64,000 bases of DNA. It comes from Polaribacter batillariae (GTDB lineage Bacteria > Bacteroidota > Bacteroidia > Flavobacteriales > Flavobacteriaceae). Positions 1-9,012 of this stretch are shown here, piece after piece (the first letter of the stretch is position 1; each line of letters begins with the position of its first letter). The notes under the pieces are model-generated. The model was not told where the DNA came from. It searched no databases and saw only the letters and a program-made list of their open reading frames with translations. The position numbers were made by a program, and so were the translations under genes. The stretch is taken from NCBI RefSeq assembly GCF_017498485.1, contig NZ_CP071795.1:2418001-2482000 (forward strand). The letters are read 5' to 3'.

Positions 1-401
1 CATTTATAATATTCTGGATTCGAAGTTCTTACTTCACGAGACCAATCAAAAGAAAAACCAATTTTATCTAATTGTTTTCTGTAGGTTTTAATGTTTTCTT
101 CTGTTGTTTTTGCAGGATGTTGCCCTGTTTGAATCGCATATTGTTCTGCTGGCAAACCAAAAGAATCGTAACCTTGAGGGTGTAATACATTAAATCCTTG
201 GTGGCGTTTGTAACGTGCGTAAATATCACTTGCAATATAACCTAAAGGATGCCCAACATGCAAACCTGCTCCAGATGGATAAGGAAACATGTCTAATACA
301 TAATACTTAGGCTTTTCACTTTCATTACTAGCTTTAAAAGTTTGGTTTTCTGCCCAAAACTTTTGCCACTTCTTTTCTATTTCTTGATGATTGTATTGCA
401 T
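1..401 (-). CDS. leuS: Leucyl-tRNA synthetase, N-terminal part (runs off the window)
   Basis: Class I aminoacyl-tRNA synthetase that charges tRNA-Leu. Only about the first 133 codons are present; the rest lies left of position 1. Reading the minus strand from ATG at 401 gives [16 protein letters not shown], then the class I HIGH-type signature [10 protein letters not shown] at about residues 46-55 and the LeuS-typical [13 protein letters not shown] segment about 20 residues later. The N-terminal match and the signature make the call secure. A TAnnTTTG -7 element lies 23 nt upstream of the start. It is probably monocistronic or the first gene of a transcript running leftward. Confidence 0.95.
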   Translation of the reverse strand, partial: MQYNHQEIEKKWQKFWAENQTFKASNESEKPKYYVLDMFPYPSGAGLHVGHPLGYIASDIYARYKRHQGFNVLHPQGYDSFGLPAEQYAIQTGQHPAKTTEENIKTYRKQLDKIGFSFDWSREVRTSNPEYYK

Positions 402-423
402 TTCTATTCTCTTAATTAAGGCG

Positions 424-431
424 CAAATTTA
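424..431 (-). promoter_or_regulatory. -7 element of the leuS promoter
   Basis: Minus-strand TAAATTTG fits the Bacteroidota -7 consensus TAnnTTTG, 22 nt upstream of the leuS ATG. No TTG is placed at the usual 17-23 nt spacing, so only half of the promoter is supported. Confidence 0.45.
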
Positions 432-480
432 CGTTTATTCTACAAAAGAAGTAATTTGTAAATCACTAAATTTTAGACAT

Positions 481-506
481 AAAAAAACCGCAAATAAATT
501 GCGGTT
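481..506 (-). terminator. Intrinsic terminator after the DUF2911 gene
   Basis: An 8-bp perfect stem AACCGCAA/TTGCGGTT with a 5-nt loop is followed on the minus strand by a run of T. It lies 20 nt past the DUF2911 stop codon and before leuS. Confidence 0.8.
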
Positions 507-525
507 GTATTTTATAAAAAAATGT

Positions 526-1095
526 TTATTTTTCGCTTTCTTTTACTGCTTTTTCTACTGCTATAGGAACTGTAACAACAGTATTACCCCAACCCATGTG
601 CATTTTTATGTTGTCTTTTTCTCCATCAAAAGCAATTGAAAAAGCTTCTATATTATTGTTTGATTTAGAGACTTTTGCAGGTACTCTTAAAACATCTTGC
701 TTTTTATCGTAAAAGTAAGCACCCCAAATGTTTTTTTGGTTGCTTAAAATTACAGTCCAACTTTCTTCTTGCGGAATTGTAAATAATGTATATGTTCCTG
801 GTTTTACTTCTTTTCCTCCAAATTTTAATTTTTTGTAAAAGGTAATTTCTGCTGCTTCGTTTGCTCCTGTTCTCCAAACCTTATCTTTTGGTGCTAATTT
901 TCCTAAATCTCTTCCTTTTAATTGTGGGCGACTGTAAATTACTTTTACTAGTTTGTTTGCGTCTCTCCAATTGTTTGGATAAGAAGCTGCATCCATTGGG
1001 CTCACATCCATTTTCGGAAATTTCTGGGCAAATGCTTCGTTTGTAGAAATTAAAGCGATGGCAAAAACTATTAACGATACTATAGATTTTTTCAT
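526..1095 (-). CDS. DUF2911 family exported protein
   Basis: 189-aa protein of the DUF2911 family, common in Bacteroidota and without a known biochemical role. The N-terminus MKKSIVSLIVFAIALISTNE followed by AFAQ is a clear signal peptide cleaved after about residue 23, so the protein is exported to the periplasm or outer surface. The body carries the family pattern: YSRPQLKGRDLG near residue 55, then KVWRTGANEA and a GTYTLFTIP strand. An in-frame start 57 nt further upstream would put extra residues ahead of the signal peptide, so the internal ATG was chosen. It is followed by its own terminator. Function unknown. Confidence 0.85.
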   Translation of the reverse strand: MKKSIVSLIVFAIALISTNEAFAQKFPKMDVSPMDAASYPNNWRDANKLVKVIYSRPQLKGRDLGKLAPKDKVWRTGANEAAEITFYKKLKFGGKEVKPGTYTLFTIPQEESWTVILSNQKNIWGAYFYDKKQDVLRVPAKVSKSNNNIEAFSIAFDGEKDNIKMHMGWGNTVVTVPIAVEKAVKESEK

Positions 1096-1186
1096 AATTA
1101 TTATATTTTTTAAAAATTTATCTTTGTCTGGTCGGATAAAGATAAGAATCATTACAAAAACAGATTGCTATAGTTCTGTTAAAATT

Positions 1187-1303
1187 CTAATGACAACCAC
1201 AATCTGTCCCACAATTTCCTTTTTTCTTTTTTGGAAGTAAGAATTTCTTTACCAAAAAAAATAGGGCAATTATTAATAACGAATAAGCGATTATTTCTTG
1301 CAT
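1187..1303 (-). CDS. FeoB-associated Cys-rich membrane peptide
   Basis: 38-aa protein beginning MQEIIAYSLLIIALFFLVKK: one transmembrane helix, a Lys-rich KKFLLPKKKKG stretch, then the Cys-rich tail NCGTDCGCH. This architecture matches the FeoB-associated Cys-rich membrane protein family, found beside feoB and thought to assist ferrous iron uptake. Its ATG overlaps the feoB stop codon by one base (TAATG), implying translational coupling. A longer in-frame reading extends upstream to 1387 inside feoB but would add unrelated residues. The Cys/His tail could bind iron; this is inferred from composition only. Confidence 0.8.
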   Translation of the reverse strand: MQEIIAYSLLIIALFFLVKKFLLPKKKKGNCGTDCGCH

Positions 1304-3414
1304 TAGCTTAATATTTGATATACAATTAATGATGATATATATGCCAAGCACCCCATTCCAAAAAACTGAATTAATGGCCATTTCCATGTCTTTGTTTCTC
1401 TTTTAACGATTGCCAATGTTGCCATACACTGCATTGCAAAGGCATAAAAAATTAATAAAGACATTCCTACAGCAAAATTAAATCGTTTTTCTCCTGTTGC
1501 AGGGTTTATTTCAGAACGCATTTTTTCTTTAATCGTAGCTGTATTTTCGTCATCTGCTTCTACACTATAAATGGTGGCTAACGTTCCTACAAAAATCTCT
1601 CTAGCAGCGAAAGAAGTAATTAACGCGATGCCTATTTTCCAATCGTACCCTAAAGGTTTTATTACAGGTTCTATTGTTTTTCCCATAATGCCTATGTAAG
1701 AATTTTTTAATTTTTCGGAGGCTATTTTTTGATTTAATTCCTCTTGAGATGCATTTCGATTCTCTATATTCTCAACTACATTTTTTTCGGCATTTGCAAA
1801 TGATTTAGGACCATTCGAAGCTAAAAACCACAAGACAATAGACAGTGCTAAAATTATTTTTCCTGCTCCAAAAACAAATGCTTTTGTTTTTTCTAATACT
1901 TCGAAAAACACATTTTTTAAAGAAGGAATTTTATAATTTGGCATTTCTACCACAAAGAAAGATTTCGATTTAATTTTTAATGTTTTATGCAAAATATATG
2001 CTCCTAAAATAGCCATTCCAAACCCTAAAGCATATAACAATAATAGCACCAAACCTTGTAAATTTAAAAAACCTAAGATTTTTTTATTCGGAATTATTAA
2101 AGAAATTAAAATAGCATACACAGGCAAACGTGCAGAACAGGTGGTAAATGGAGTTACCAAAATGGTTATTAAACGTTCTTTCCAGCTAGAAATAGTTCTG
2201 GTAGCCATAATGGCTGGAATTGCACATGCTGTTCCAGAAATTAAAGGAATTATACTTTTTCCATTCATACCAAAACGTCGCATAATTTTATCCATTAGAA
2301 AAACAACACGACTCATATAACCTGTTTCTTCTAAAATTGCGATAAATAAAAACAATATGGCAATTTGTGGAATAAAAATTAGTACCCCTCCAATTCCTGG
2401 AATAATACCTTCTACTAATAAATCTGTTAAAAGTCCAGGTTGAAAGCGACCTCTTACAAAATCAGATAAATCTGCAAAAGTACTATCTATTAAATCCATT
2501 GGTAATGTTGCCCAATCGAAAATAGACTGAAAAATAACTAATAAAATAAAGAAAAAGAAAAAGTAACCAAAAATTTTATGGGTAAAAATTTTATCTAATT
2601 TACTACGAACATCTGTCGCTTTCGATTTATCTACAATATATGTTTTTTTTAATATTTTATTAATTTCTTGATAACGATAAATGGTTTCTTTATGTTGGTA
2701 ACGCTTTAATTTAGAAACATCTTGTTTAAACGCTAATAACTTCTCTTTTTCTTCCTTGGTAATTGTATCTGGATAGTTGTTTTGGGTAACCATTAACCAC
2801 AATTCATACAACGAAAAATTAGAGCTAATTTCTTTTAAATTCTGAAAATAATCTGGGTCTATTTTAGAGTTAATTCCACACAAAGGTGATGCCTTTGCAG
2901 CAACATGACAGCGAATAATTGCTTCTTTTACGTCGTTTATTCCTTGATTTTTTCTAGCGCTAATTAAAACAACTTCTGTATTTAATTCTTTTTGAAGTAG
3001 AGATACATCTATAGAAATTCCTTTTCTATGCATTTGATCGACCATATTAATCGCCAAAACCGTAGGAATTTCCAAATCTTTAATTTGAGAAAATAATAAT
3101 AAATTTCTCTTTAAATTTTCTACATCTGCAACCACCAAAATTACATCTGGCGATTCTTTTATATCTTTTTTAAGTAAGCTTTTTAAAACAATACTCTCGT
3201 CTAAAGATGTAGGGTTGATACTGTAAGTTCCTGGTAAATCTGTAATAATGGCATTTTGAGTTGCCGATAATTTACAAATTCCTTGTTTTTTATCGACAGT
3301 TACACCTGGGTAATTTCCAACTTTTTGGTTTAAACCTGTAAGTTGATTGAATAGCGAGGTTTTACCTGTATTTGGGTTTCCTATTAAAGCAACTTTTATG
3401 TCGTTTTTAGGCAT
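1303..3414 (-). CDS. feoB: Ferrous iron transporter FeoB
   Basis: 703-aa inner-membrane Fe(II) permease with an N-terminal GTPase domain. G1 is GNPNTGKTS (residues 12-20), G3 is DLPG (59-62) and G4 is NMVD (123-126). A helical spacer follows, then from about residue 280 a multi-pass membrane domain with two Gate-type segments, including GNGKSIIPLISGTACAIPAI, where the conserved Cys lies in the permeation path, and FTTCSARLPVYAILI. Length and domain order are normal. The start ATG overlaps the feoA stop (TAATG) and the stop overlaps the Cys-rich peptide gene, so feoA-feoB-peptide is one coupled operon. Upstream in-frame codons lie inside feoA and were rejected. Confidence 0.97.
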   Translation of the reverse strand: MPKNDIKVALIGNPNTGKTSLFNQLTGLNQKVGNYPGVTVDKKQGICKLSATQNAIITDLPGTYSINPTSLDESIVLKSLLKKDIKESPDVILVVADVENLKRNLLLFSQIKDLEIPTVLAINMVDQMHRKGISIDVSLLQKELNTEVVLISARKNQGINDVKEAIIRCHVAAKASPLCGINSKIDPDYFQNLKEISSNFSLYELWLMVTQNNYPDTITKEEKEKLLAFKQDVSKLKRYQHKETIYRYQEINKILKKTYIVDKSKATDVRSKLDKIFTHKIFGYFFFFFILLVIFQSIFDWATLPMDLIDSTFADLSDFVRGRFQPGLLTDLLVEGIIPGIGGVLIFIPQIAILFLFIAILEETGYMSRVVFLMDKIMRRFGMNGKSIIPLISGTACAIPAIMATRTISSWKERLITILVTPFTTCSARLPVYAILISLIIPNKKILGFLNLQGLVLLLLYALGFGMAILGAYILHKTLKIKSKSFFVVEMPNYKIPSLKNVFFEVLEKTKAFVFGAGKIILALSIVLWFLASNGPKSFANAEKNVVENIENRNASQEELNQKIASEKLKNSYIGIMGKTIEPVIKPLGYDWKIGIALITSFAAREIFVGTLATIYSVEADDENTATIKEKMRSEINPATGEKRFNFAVGMSLLIFYAFAMQCMATLAIVKRETKTWKWPLIQFFGMGCLAYISSLIVYQILS

Positions 3415-3644
3415 TATAAATTTGCTTTTAGTATTTTTATTCGAGAAGCTGTTTCTTTTCTTATTGCTAAATGACTTCCATTTACACAGATGTACAAAGG
3501 ATCTTTTAATGGTGCAATTTGTATTAATTGCACTTCTGCTCCAGGCAAACAACCCATTTCTAGTAATTTTAGAGGTATAAAATCTAAAGATTCTTCAGAA
3601 ATATAACCTAATTCGCCAATATGTAAAGATGCAATTGTGCTCAA
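3414..3644 (-). CDS. feoA: FeoA, SH3-like regulator of FeoB
   Basis: 76-aa small cytoplasmic protein with the FeoA SH3-like fold (family knowledge), which modulates FeoB. The pattern KLLEMGCLPGAEVQLIQIAPLKDP, shown here in part as LLEMGCLPGAEV, and a terminal NGSHLAIRKE strand are typical. The start codon is TTG at 3644; no in-frame ATG exists before residue 30, and the promoter -7 element lies only 18 nt upstream, so the leader is very short (about 12 nt). It is first gene of the feo operon. Confidence 0.92.
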   Translation of the reverse strand: MSTIASLHIGELGYISEESLDFIPLKLLEMGCLPGAEVQLIQIAPLKDPLYICVNGSHLAIRKETASRIKILKANL

Positions 3645-3662
3645 AATTTTTTATTTGGAGAG

Positions 3663-3694
3663 CAAAGATAACCATTTAGAATGATTCTAAACAA
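3663..3694 (-). promoter_or_regulatory. feo promoter with embedded palindromic operator
   Basis: Minus-strand -33 TTG (3692-3694), 21-nt spacer, and -7 TATCTTTG (3663-3670) form a full Bacteroidota sigma-70-type promoter. The spacer is almost filled by a perfect 8-1-8 palindrome TTTAGAAT-G-ATTCTAAA at 3675-3691. An operator between -33 and -7 fits a repressor. An iron-sensing Fur- or DtxR-type protein is expected from the genes controlled, but which one is not visible. Confidence 0.75.
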
Positions 3695-3858
3695 GTTGTT
3701 CTTTGGTAATTTATCGCATTTGAAAAAAAAATATGCTTCAAATTAATTTTTAACATTTACAACTTGCTTATTGTAGCAAATTCTGCGCAAGATTTATTTT
3801 TTAGTATCAAAAGTAGCCTTTAGTTTACAAAAAAAGCTTCTTTTTTTCTTCCCATAAA

Positions 3859-3893
3859 TTGCTACTACTTTTTCTATATAAACCATATATTTG
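3859..3893 (+). promoter_or_regulatory. maeB promoter
   Basis: TATATTTG at 3886-3893 matches the -7 consensus, 25 nt before the maeB ATG. A TTG at 3859-3861 is 24 nt upstream, slightly longer than usual spacing. Confidence 0.5.
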
Positions 3894-3918
3894 TAGGTTC
3901 AAACAAACAATAGATTTT

Positions 3919-6201
3919 ATGAGCGATTCTAGAAAAAGACACGAAGCTTTATTATATCACGCAAAACCAAAACCAGGAAAAATTGAGGTGGTTCCTACTA
4001 AAAAGTATGCAACACAGCACGATTTAGCCTTGGCATACTCTCCAGGAGTTGCAGAACCTTGTTTAGAAATTGCAAAAAACAAAAACAATGTTTACAAATA
4101 TACTTCTAAAGGAAATTTGGTCGCTGTAATTTCTAATGGAACTGCTGTTTTAGGTTTGGGCGATATTGGCCCAGAAGCCTCTAAACCAGTAATGGAAGGA
4201 AAAGGTTTACTTTTTAAAATTTTCGCAGATATCGACGTTTTCGATATTGAAGTAGATGCAACAAATGTAGAGCAATTTATTGCCACTGTAAAAGCAATTG
4301 CACCTACTTTTGGCGGCATTAATTTAGAAGATATTAAAGCACCAGAAGCTTTTGAAATAGAAGCTAGATTAAAAGAAGAGTTAGACATTCCTGTAATGCA
4401 TGATGACCAACATGGAACTGCAATTATTTCTGCAGCCGCGTTAAAAAATGCCATAGACATTTCCGAAAAAGACATTACAAAAGTAAAAATAGTAGTAAAT
4501 GGTGCAGGTGCAGCCGCCATTTCTTGTACTCGATTGTATTTAAAATTGGGCGTAAAAAGAGAAAATGTGGTAATGTGCGATAGCAAAGGTGTTATTAGAA
4601 AAGATAGAGACAACTTAAGCTCACAAAAAGCAGAGTTTGCTACAGACCAAGACATTACTACTTTAGAAGAAGCCATGCAAAATGCAGATGTTTTTATTGG
4701 GCTTTCTTTGGCAAATGTGGTATCGCCAGAAATGCTATTATCGATGGCAAAAAACCCAATTGTTTTTGCAATGGCAAACCCTGTTCCAGAAATAGATTAC
4801 GATTTGGCAATTGCTACCAGAGACGATATTATTATGGCAACTGGAAGATCGGACCATCCGAATCAAGTAAATAACGTACTTGGTTTTCCGTTTATTTTTA
4901 GAGGTGCTTTAGACGTTAGAGCTACTAAAATTAACGAAGAAATGAAAATGGCTGCTGTACATGCATTGGCAGATTTGGCTAAAAAATCGGTTCCAGAACA
5001 AGTAAATATTGTGTATGATGAAGTAAGTTTAACTTACGGAAAAGAATACATTATTCCAAAACCATTCGACCCAAGATTAATTTATGAAATTCCACCAGCC
5101 ATTGCAAAAGCCGCTATGGATTCTGGAGTGGCATTAGAACCAATTGAAGATTGGGACAGATATCGCGAAGAATTAATGGAGCGTTCTGGCTCTGGAAGCA
5201 AAGAAATTAGATTGTTGCACAACAGGGCAAAAAGCAACCTAAAACGTGTTGTTTTTGCAGAAGCAGATCATTTAGATGTGCTAAAAGCAGCGCAAAGAGT
5301 CCATGAAGAAAAATTAGGTAAACCAATTCTTTTAGGAAGAAAAGAAGTTATTTTAGAACTAAAAGAAGAAATTGGTTTTACAGACGATGTGCCAATTATA
5401 GATCCAAAAACAGATGAAGAAAACGACCGTAGAAATCGTTTTGGAAAAGCATATTGGAAAACGCGCCAAAGAAAAGGACGTACTTTTTCTGAAGCAAAAA
5501 AATTAATGCGCGAGCGTAATTATTTTGCTGCAATGATGGTAAATGAAGGCGAAGCAGATGCTTTAATTACAGGTTATTCTAGACCTTACCCTTCTGTGGT
5601 AAAACCAATGTTAGAGTTAATTGAAAGAGATAAAGATGTTTCTAGAATCGCTGCCTGCAATTTAATGTTAACCAAACAAGGACCTTTATTTTTAGCAGAT
5701 ACTACTATAAACGAAAATCCTTCTGCAAAAGAATTGGCAAAAATTGCCCAAATGACAGGTAATTTTGCAAGCATGTTTGGTATAAAACCAAACATTGCAA
5801 TGTTGTCTTATTCTAACTTTGGTTCTTCTAATTCAGAAACGTCTAAGAAAATTAGAGAAGCTGTTTCTTACATTCATCGTCATTTTCCAAAAGTGGTTAT
5901 CGATGGCGAAATTCAGGCAGATTTTGCGCTAAATCCAGAATTACTAGCAAAAGAGTTTCCTTTTTCTAAATTGAATGGAAAAAAAGTAAATGTGTTGATT
6001 TTTCCAAACTTAGAATCTGCAAACATTACCTATAAACTCTTAAAAGAAGTGCAAGGTGCAGAATCTATTGGTCCTATAATTTTAGGTTTCGCTAAACCTG
6101 TACATATTTTACAATTAGGTGCAAGTGTAGATGAAATGGTAAACATGGCTGCTTTGGCAGTGGTAGATGCGCAGCAAAAAGAAAAGAGAAGAAAAAAATA
6201 G
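3919..6201 (+). CDS. maeB: NADP-dependent malic enzyme with phosphotransacetylase-like C-terminus
   Basis: 760-aa oxidative decarboxylase converting malate to pyruvate and CO2 with NADP. An N-terminal malic domain (residues about 15-150, with AYSPGVAEPCLEIAK) and an NAD(P)-binding domain (about 160-400, with VVNGAGAAAISC) are followed by a phosphate acetyl/butyryl transferase-like domain from about residue 430 (NLKRVVFAEADHLDVLKAAQ). This fused form is the MaeB type; the C-terminal domain is regulatory (acetyl-CoA) in E. coli rather than catalytic. An upstream in-frame start at 3859 overlaps the promoter, so MSDSRKRHEALLYH was chosen. It is monocistronic and ends in a bidirectional terminator shared with trpS. 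Confidence 0.95.
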   Translation: MSDSRKRHEALLYHAKPKPGKIEVVPTKKYATQHDLALAYSPGVAEPCLEIAKNKNNVYKYTSKGNLVAVISNGTAVLGLGDIGPEASKPVMEGKGLLFKIFADIDVFDIEVDATNVEQFIATVKAIAPTFGGINLEDIKAPEAFEIEARLKEELDIPVMHDDQHGTAIISAAALKNAIDISEKDITKVKIVVNGAGAAAISCTRLYLKLGVKRENVVMCDSKGVIRKDRDNLSSQKAEFATDQDITTLEEAMQNADVFIGLSLANVVSPEMLLSMAKNPIVFAMANPVPEIDYDLAIATRDDIIMATGRSDHPNQVNNVLGFPFIFRGALDVRATKINEEMKMAAVHALADLAKKSVPEQVNIVYDEVSLTYGKEYIIPKPFDPRLIYEIPPAIAKAAMDSGVALEPIEDWDRYREELMERSGSGSKEIRLLHNRAKSNLKRVVFAEADHLDVLKAAQRVHEEKLGKPILLGRKEVILELKEEIGFTDDVPIIDPKTDEENDRRNRFGKAYWKTRQRKGRTFSEAKKLMRERNYFAAMMVNEGEADALITGYSRPYPSVVKPMLELIERDKDVSRIAACNLMLTKQGPLFLADTTINENPSAKELAKIAQMTGNFASMFGIKPNIAMLSYSNFGSSNSETSKKIREAVSYIHRHFPKVVIDGEIQADFALNPELLAKEFPFSKLNGKKVNVLIFPNLESANITYKLLKEVQGAESIGPIILGFAKPVHILQLGASVDEMVNMAALAVVDAQQKEKRRKK

Positions 6202-6243
6202 AATGTTTTTTTTATTGCGATACGGTTTCTTTTAGTGACTGAT

Positions 6244-6283
6244 AAAAAAAGTGGGAAATCCATATTGGAAATCCCACTTTTTT
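6244..6283. terminator. Bidirectional terminator between maeB and trpS
   Basis: Stem GTGGGA/TCCCAC, extended inside by TCC/GGA, is flanked by an A run on the left and a T run on the right, so it works in both directions for these convergent genes. Confidence 0.85.
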
Positions 6284-6302
6284 ATGTTCAAACAAGATGG
6301 TA

Positions 6303-7271
6303 TTAATAACCAATTTTACTTCGTACTCTTTTAATTACAGAATTTGCAGTTTTTCTTGCTTTTTCTGCACCAATATTTAAGGCATCATCTATTTCGTTTT
6401 TATTTTCCATAAAATGATGGTATTTTTCACGTACTGTTTTAAATTTTTCTACAATTAATTCAAACAAAGCTTGTTTTGCGTGGCCATAACCATAATTTCC
6501 ACCTTCGTAATTTGCCCTCATTTTTGCAATTTCAGCATCTGTAGCTAATAATTTATAAATAGCAAAAACGTTGTCTGTATCTGGGTTTTTCGGGTCTTCT
6601 AAGGCCAAACTATCTGTTTTAATACTCATTATTTGTTTTCTTAACTTTTTATCGGGCAAGAAAATATTAATGGTGTTGTTTCTAGATTTGCTCATTTTCT
6701 CACCATCAATTCCTGGAACTAATTTGGTATGTTCTTGAATTTTTGCTTGCGGTAAAACCAACGTTTCTCCAACAATATTATTAAATCTTCCAGCAACATC
6801 TCTAGTAATTTCTAAGTGTTGTAATTGATCTTTACCAACAGGAACAATTTCTGCATCATACAATAAAATATCTGCGGCCATTAGCATTGGATAGGTAAAC
6901 AAACCAGCATTTACATCTCCTAACCTATCAGATTTATCTTTAAAACTATGTGCCAACGTTAAACGTTGAAAAGGAAAGAAACAACTTAAATACCAAGTTA
7001 ATTCTGCAGTTTGCGGAATATCGCTTTGTCTGTAAAAAACAGTTTTATGAATATCTAAACCACAAGCCAACCAAGTTGCAGCTGTACTATATGTGTTTTC
7101 TCTAAGTTCTTTACCATCTTTAATTTGCGTTAGAGAATGCATATCTGCAATAAACAAATAGGCTTCATTTTCTGGGTTATTTGCCATTTCTATGGCTGGT
7201 AAAATGGCACCTAATAAATTTCCTAAATGTGGCGTTCCTGTGCTTTGTACGCCTGTTAAAATTCTTGACAT
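6303..7271 (-). CDS. trpS: Tryptophanyl-tRNA synthetase
   Basis: 322-aa class I synthetase that charges tRNA-Trp. HIGH-type motif TPHLGN at residues 13-18, the TrpRS segment MHSLTQ at 44-49, FTYPMLMAADIL at about 125-136, and the KMSKS loop at 192-196. The length is normal for a compact bacterial TrpRS. It converges on maeB and is divergent from plsC. No strong promoter motif was found in the 200-nt gap upstream. Confidence 0.97.
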   Translation of the reverse strand: MSRILTGVQSTGTPHLGNLLGAILPAIEMANNPENEAYLFIADMHSLTQIKDGKELRENTYSTAATWLACGLDIHKTVFYRQSDIPQTAELTWYLSCFFPFQRLTLAHSFKDKSDRLGDVNAGLFTYPMLMAADILLYDAEIVPVGKDQLQHLEITRDVAGRFNNIVGETLVLPQAKIQEHTKLVPGIDGEKMSKSRNNTINIFLPDKKLRKQIMSIKTDSLALEDPKNPDTDNVFAIYKLLATDAEIAKMRANYEGGNYGYGHAKQALFELIVEKFKTVREKYHHFMENKNEIDDALNIGAEKARKTANSVIKRVRSKIGY

Positions 7272-7386
7272 AATTTTATACTTTTCTATTTTTTAAGTAC
7301 GAGTGTAATACAAAAACCATCTGTGATGGTGCGACCGTAAAAATAAGGTTTTGTTTAAGAAAACCAATCAAACAAAAGAATATTAC

Positions 7387-7394
7387 TACATTTG
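7387..7394 (+). promoter_or_regulatory. -7 element upstream of plsC
   Basis: TACATTTG fits TAnnTTTG, 77 nt upstream of the plsC start. No properly spaced TTG is seen. Confidence 0.35.
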
Positions 7395-7471
7395 TTTTTT
7401 AAGAAGGGTGCTGTATCGTTTCTTTCTAAAATTCGAATCGAGAAAAAAGTAATTTAACACTTATTAAGTTT

Positions 7472-8236
7472 TTGAAATATCTAAAAATTCCTTTTTTACT
7501 TATTTGGCGTTCGTGGTTTTACATATTAATGTTTGCCTCTTTATTAGTACTATCTCCATTTTTATTTGTATTTTCTTTTAAAGAAGAACATTACCATTAT
7601 TTTTGGAAAGTGTCTAGAATTATATCTAAAACCTTAATTTATGGTATGGGTTTTCGATTAGATTTTAAAGCAGAAGAAAATATCGAACCAGATAAAAGTT
7701 ATATGTTTTGCCCAAACCATGCTTCTTTAATGGATCCGTTTGTATTAATTGCCATTAGTAAAAATCCTATTGTTTTTGTCGGAAAAAAAGAGTTGGTTAA
7801 AATTCCTGTTTTTGGTTTTTTTTACAAAAGAGTTGTTATTATGGTAGATAGAAGCAGTGCCAAAAGCAGAAAAAGAGTTTATAAAATGGCCAAACAAAGA
7901 TTACAAAACGGAGTAAGTATGGCTATTTTTCCTGAAGGATTAGTGCCTGCTGAAGACGTGGTTTTAGCACCTTTTAAAAGAGGCGCTTTTGGTTTGGCAA
8001 TAGAATATCAAATACCTGTAGTACCCCAAATTTATTACGACTGTAAACGCTTTTTCTCTTGGGATTTTTTAAAAGGAAGGCCAGGAGTGTTGCGAATACA
8101 TCAACATAAATTTATAAAAACAAAAGAGTTAAAAGAAAAAGATATAGATGCTTTAAAAGAGCAAACTTTTCGACTTATGTATAACGATTTGATAAACGAT
8201 AAGGAGTATATGAAAGATACAAACAGAAAGAAATGA
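7472..8236 (+). CDS. plsC: 1-acyl-sn-glycerol-3-phosphate acyltransferase (PlsC family)
   Basis: 254-aa membrane-associated acyltransferase making phosphatidic acid from lysophosphatidic acid in phospholipid synthesis. An N-terminal hydrophobic segment (about residues 12-35) anchors it. The catalytic motif NHASLMD is at 82-88 (the HX4D signature) and the FPEG acceptor-site motif at 153-156. The start codon is TTG (KYLKIPF follows); no better in-frame ATG lies ahead of the membrane segment. Its TGA overlaps the ATG of the next gene by four bases (ATGA), so the two are coupled. The precise acyl acceptor is inferred from the family. Confidence 0.9.
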   Translation: MKYLKIPFLLIWRSWFYILMFASLLVLSPFLFVFSFKEEHYHYFWKVSRIISKTLIYGMGFRLDFKAEENIEPDKSYMFCPNHASLMDPFVLIAISKNPIVFVGKKELVKIPVFGFFYKRVVIMVDRSSAKSRKRVYKMAKQRLQNGVSMAIFPEGLVPAEDVVLAPFKRGAFGLAIEYQIPVVPQIYYDCKRFFSWDFLKGRPGVLRIHQHKFIKTKELKEKDIDALKEQTFRLMYNDLINDKEYMKDTNRKK

Positions 8237-8871
8237 GCGAGAAGTTAAATTACGAATACTCTATAAAAGAAGAGCGTTTAAATGTTATTACGCATGCATT
8301 TGGTTTTGTGTTAAGCATTATTGCGTTTCCTTTTCTATTGATAAAAGCATTACATTTTAATGGATTTTGGAAACCAACCAGCTTTATAATTTACGGACTA
8401 AGCTTAATGGTTTTATATGCAGCTTCTACATTTTACCATGCAGCAAAAAATCCTAAGAAAAGGAGAAAATTAAACATTTTCGATCACGCAGCAATATATA
8501 TGTTAATTGCAGGAAGTTATACCCCTTTTTGTTTGGTGGGTTTAGATTCTAATTTAGGTTGGTATATGTTTATTTTTGTTTGGCTGTTTGCACTTATTGG
8601 AATTATTTTAAAACTTTTTTTTACCGGTAAATTTAATATCGTTTCTACTGCTATGTATTTGTTAATGGGTTGGCAAGTGCTTTTTTTTGTAGGACCATTA
8701 TCTAAAAGTTTAACATCTTTTGGATTGAATTTATTAATTGCTGGTGGTGTTTTCTACAGCATTGGCGCAATATTATATTCTATTAAAAAACTACCTTACA
8801 ATCATGCAACTTTTCATGTTTTTGTATTATTAGGAAGTTTAAGTCACTTCTTTGCAATATATTATCTATAA
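8233..8871 (+). CDS. Hemolysin III / PAQR family membrane protein
   Basis: 212-aa protein with about seven transmembrane helices, of the HlyIII/YqfA (PAQR) family. Hallmarks are the early HAFGF (His21), STFYHA ending at residue 70 (His69), DHAAIYMLIAGSYTPF at 84-99, and a C-terminal HATFHVF motif; these His/Asp residues form a metal site in PAQR structures. Bacterial members are linked to membrane homeostasis. Co-expression with plsC (4-nt overlap) fits a lipid or membrane role. The hemolysin name is historical and no toxin function is implied. Confidence 0.9.
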   Translation: MSEKLNYEYSIKEERLNVITHAFGFVLSIIAFPFLLIKALHFNGFWKPTSFIIYGLSLMVLYAASTFYHAAKNPKKRRKLNIFDHAAIYMLIAGSYTPFCLVGLDSNLGWYMFIFVWLFALIGIILKLFFTGKFNIVSTAMYLLMGWQVLFFVGPLSKSLTSFGLNLLIAGGVFYSIGAILYSIKKLPYNHATFHVFVLLGSLSHFFAIYYL

Positions 8872-8976
8872 GACAAATCGGTTCTATTTTCGTACAAGAT
8901 AAATACACTTTTTTGTATAAATAGGTCTTATTTGTTAATAAAATACATACTAACTGTTAAAAAATTAACAATTTTA

Positions 8977-9006
8977 TTGCATGTGTTAAAAAAAAAATTA
9001 TTTTTG
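8977..9006 (+). promoter_or_regulatory. Strong promoter for candidate small RNA 1
   Basis: -33 TTG (8977-8979), 19-nt spacer, -7 TATTTTTG (8999-9006): a full match to the Bacteroidota promoter. The only thing downstream on this strand is a short region ending in an intrinsic terminator at 9110. Confidence 0.7.
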
Positions 9007-9012
9007 CAAAGC

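Noticed and set aside
4092..4676. 194-codon minus-strand frame inside maeB
   Set aside because: Antisense shadow of a clear maeB coding region; Ser/Phe-rich composition typical of reversed coding DNA.
7272..7471. Riboswitch or T-box upstream of trpS or plsC
   Set aside because: No convincing stem set or T-box/anti-terminator sequence was found; the only feature is a -7-like element at 7387.
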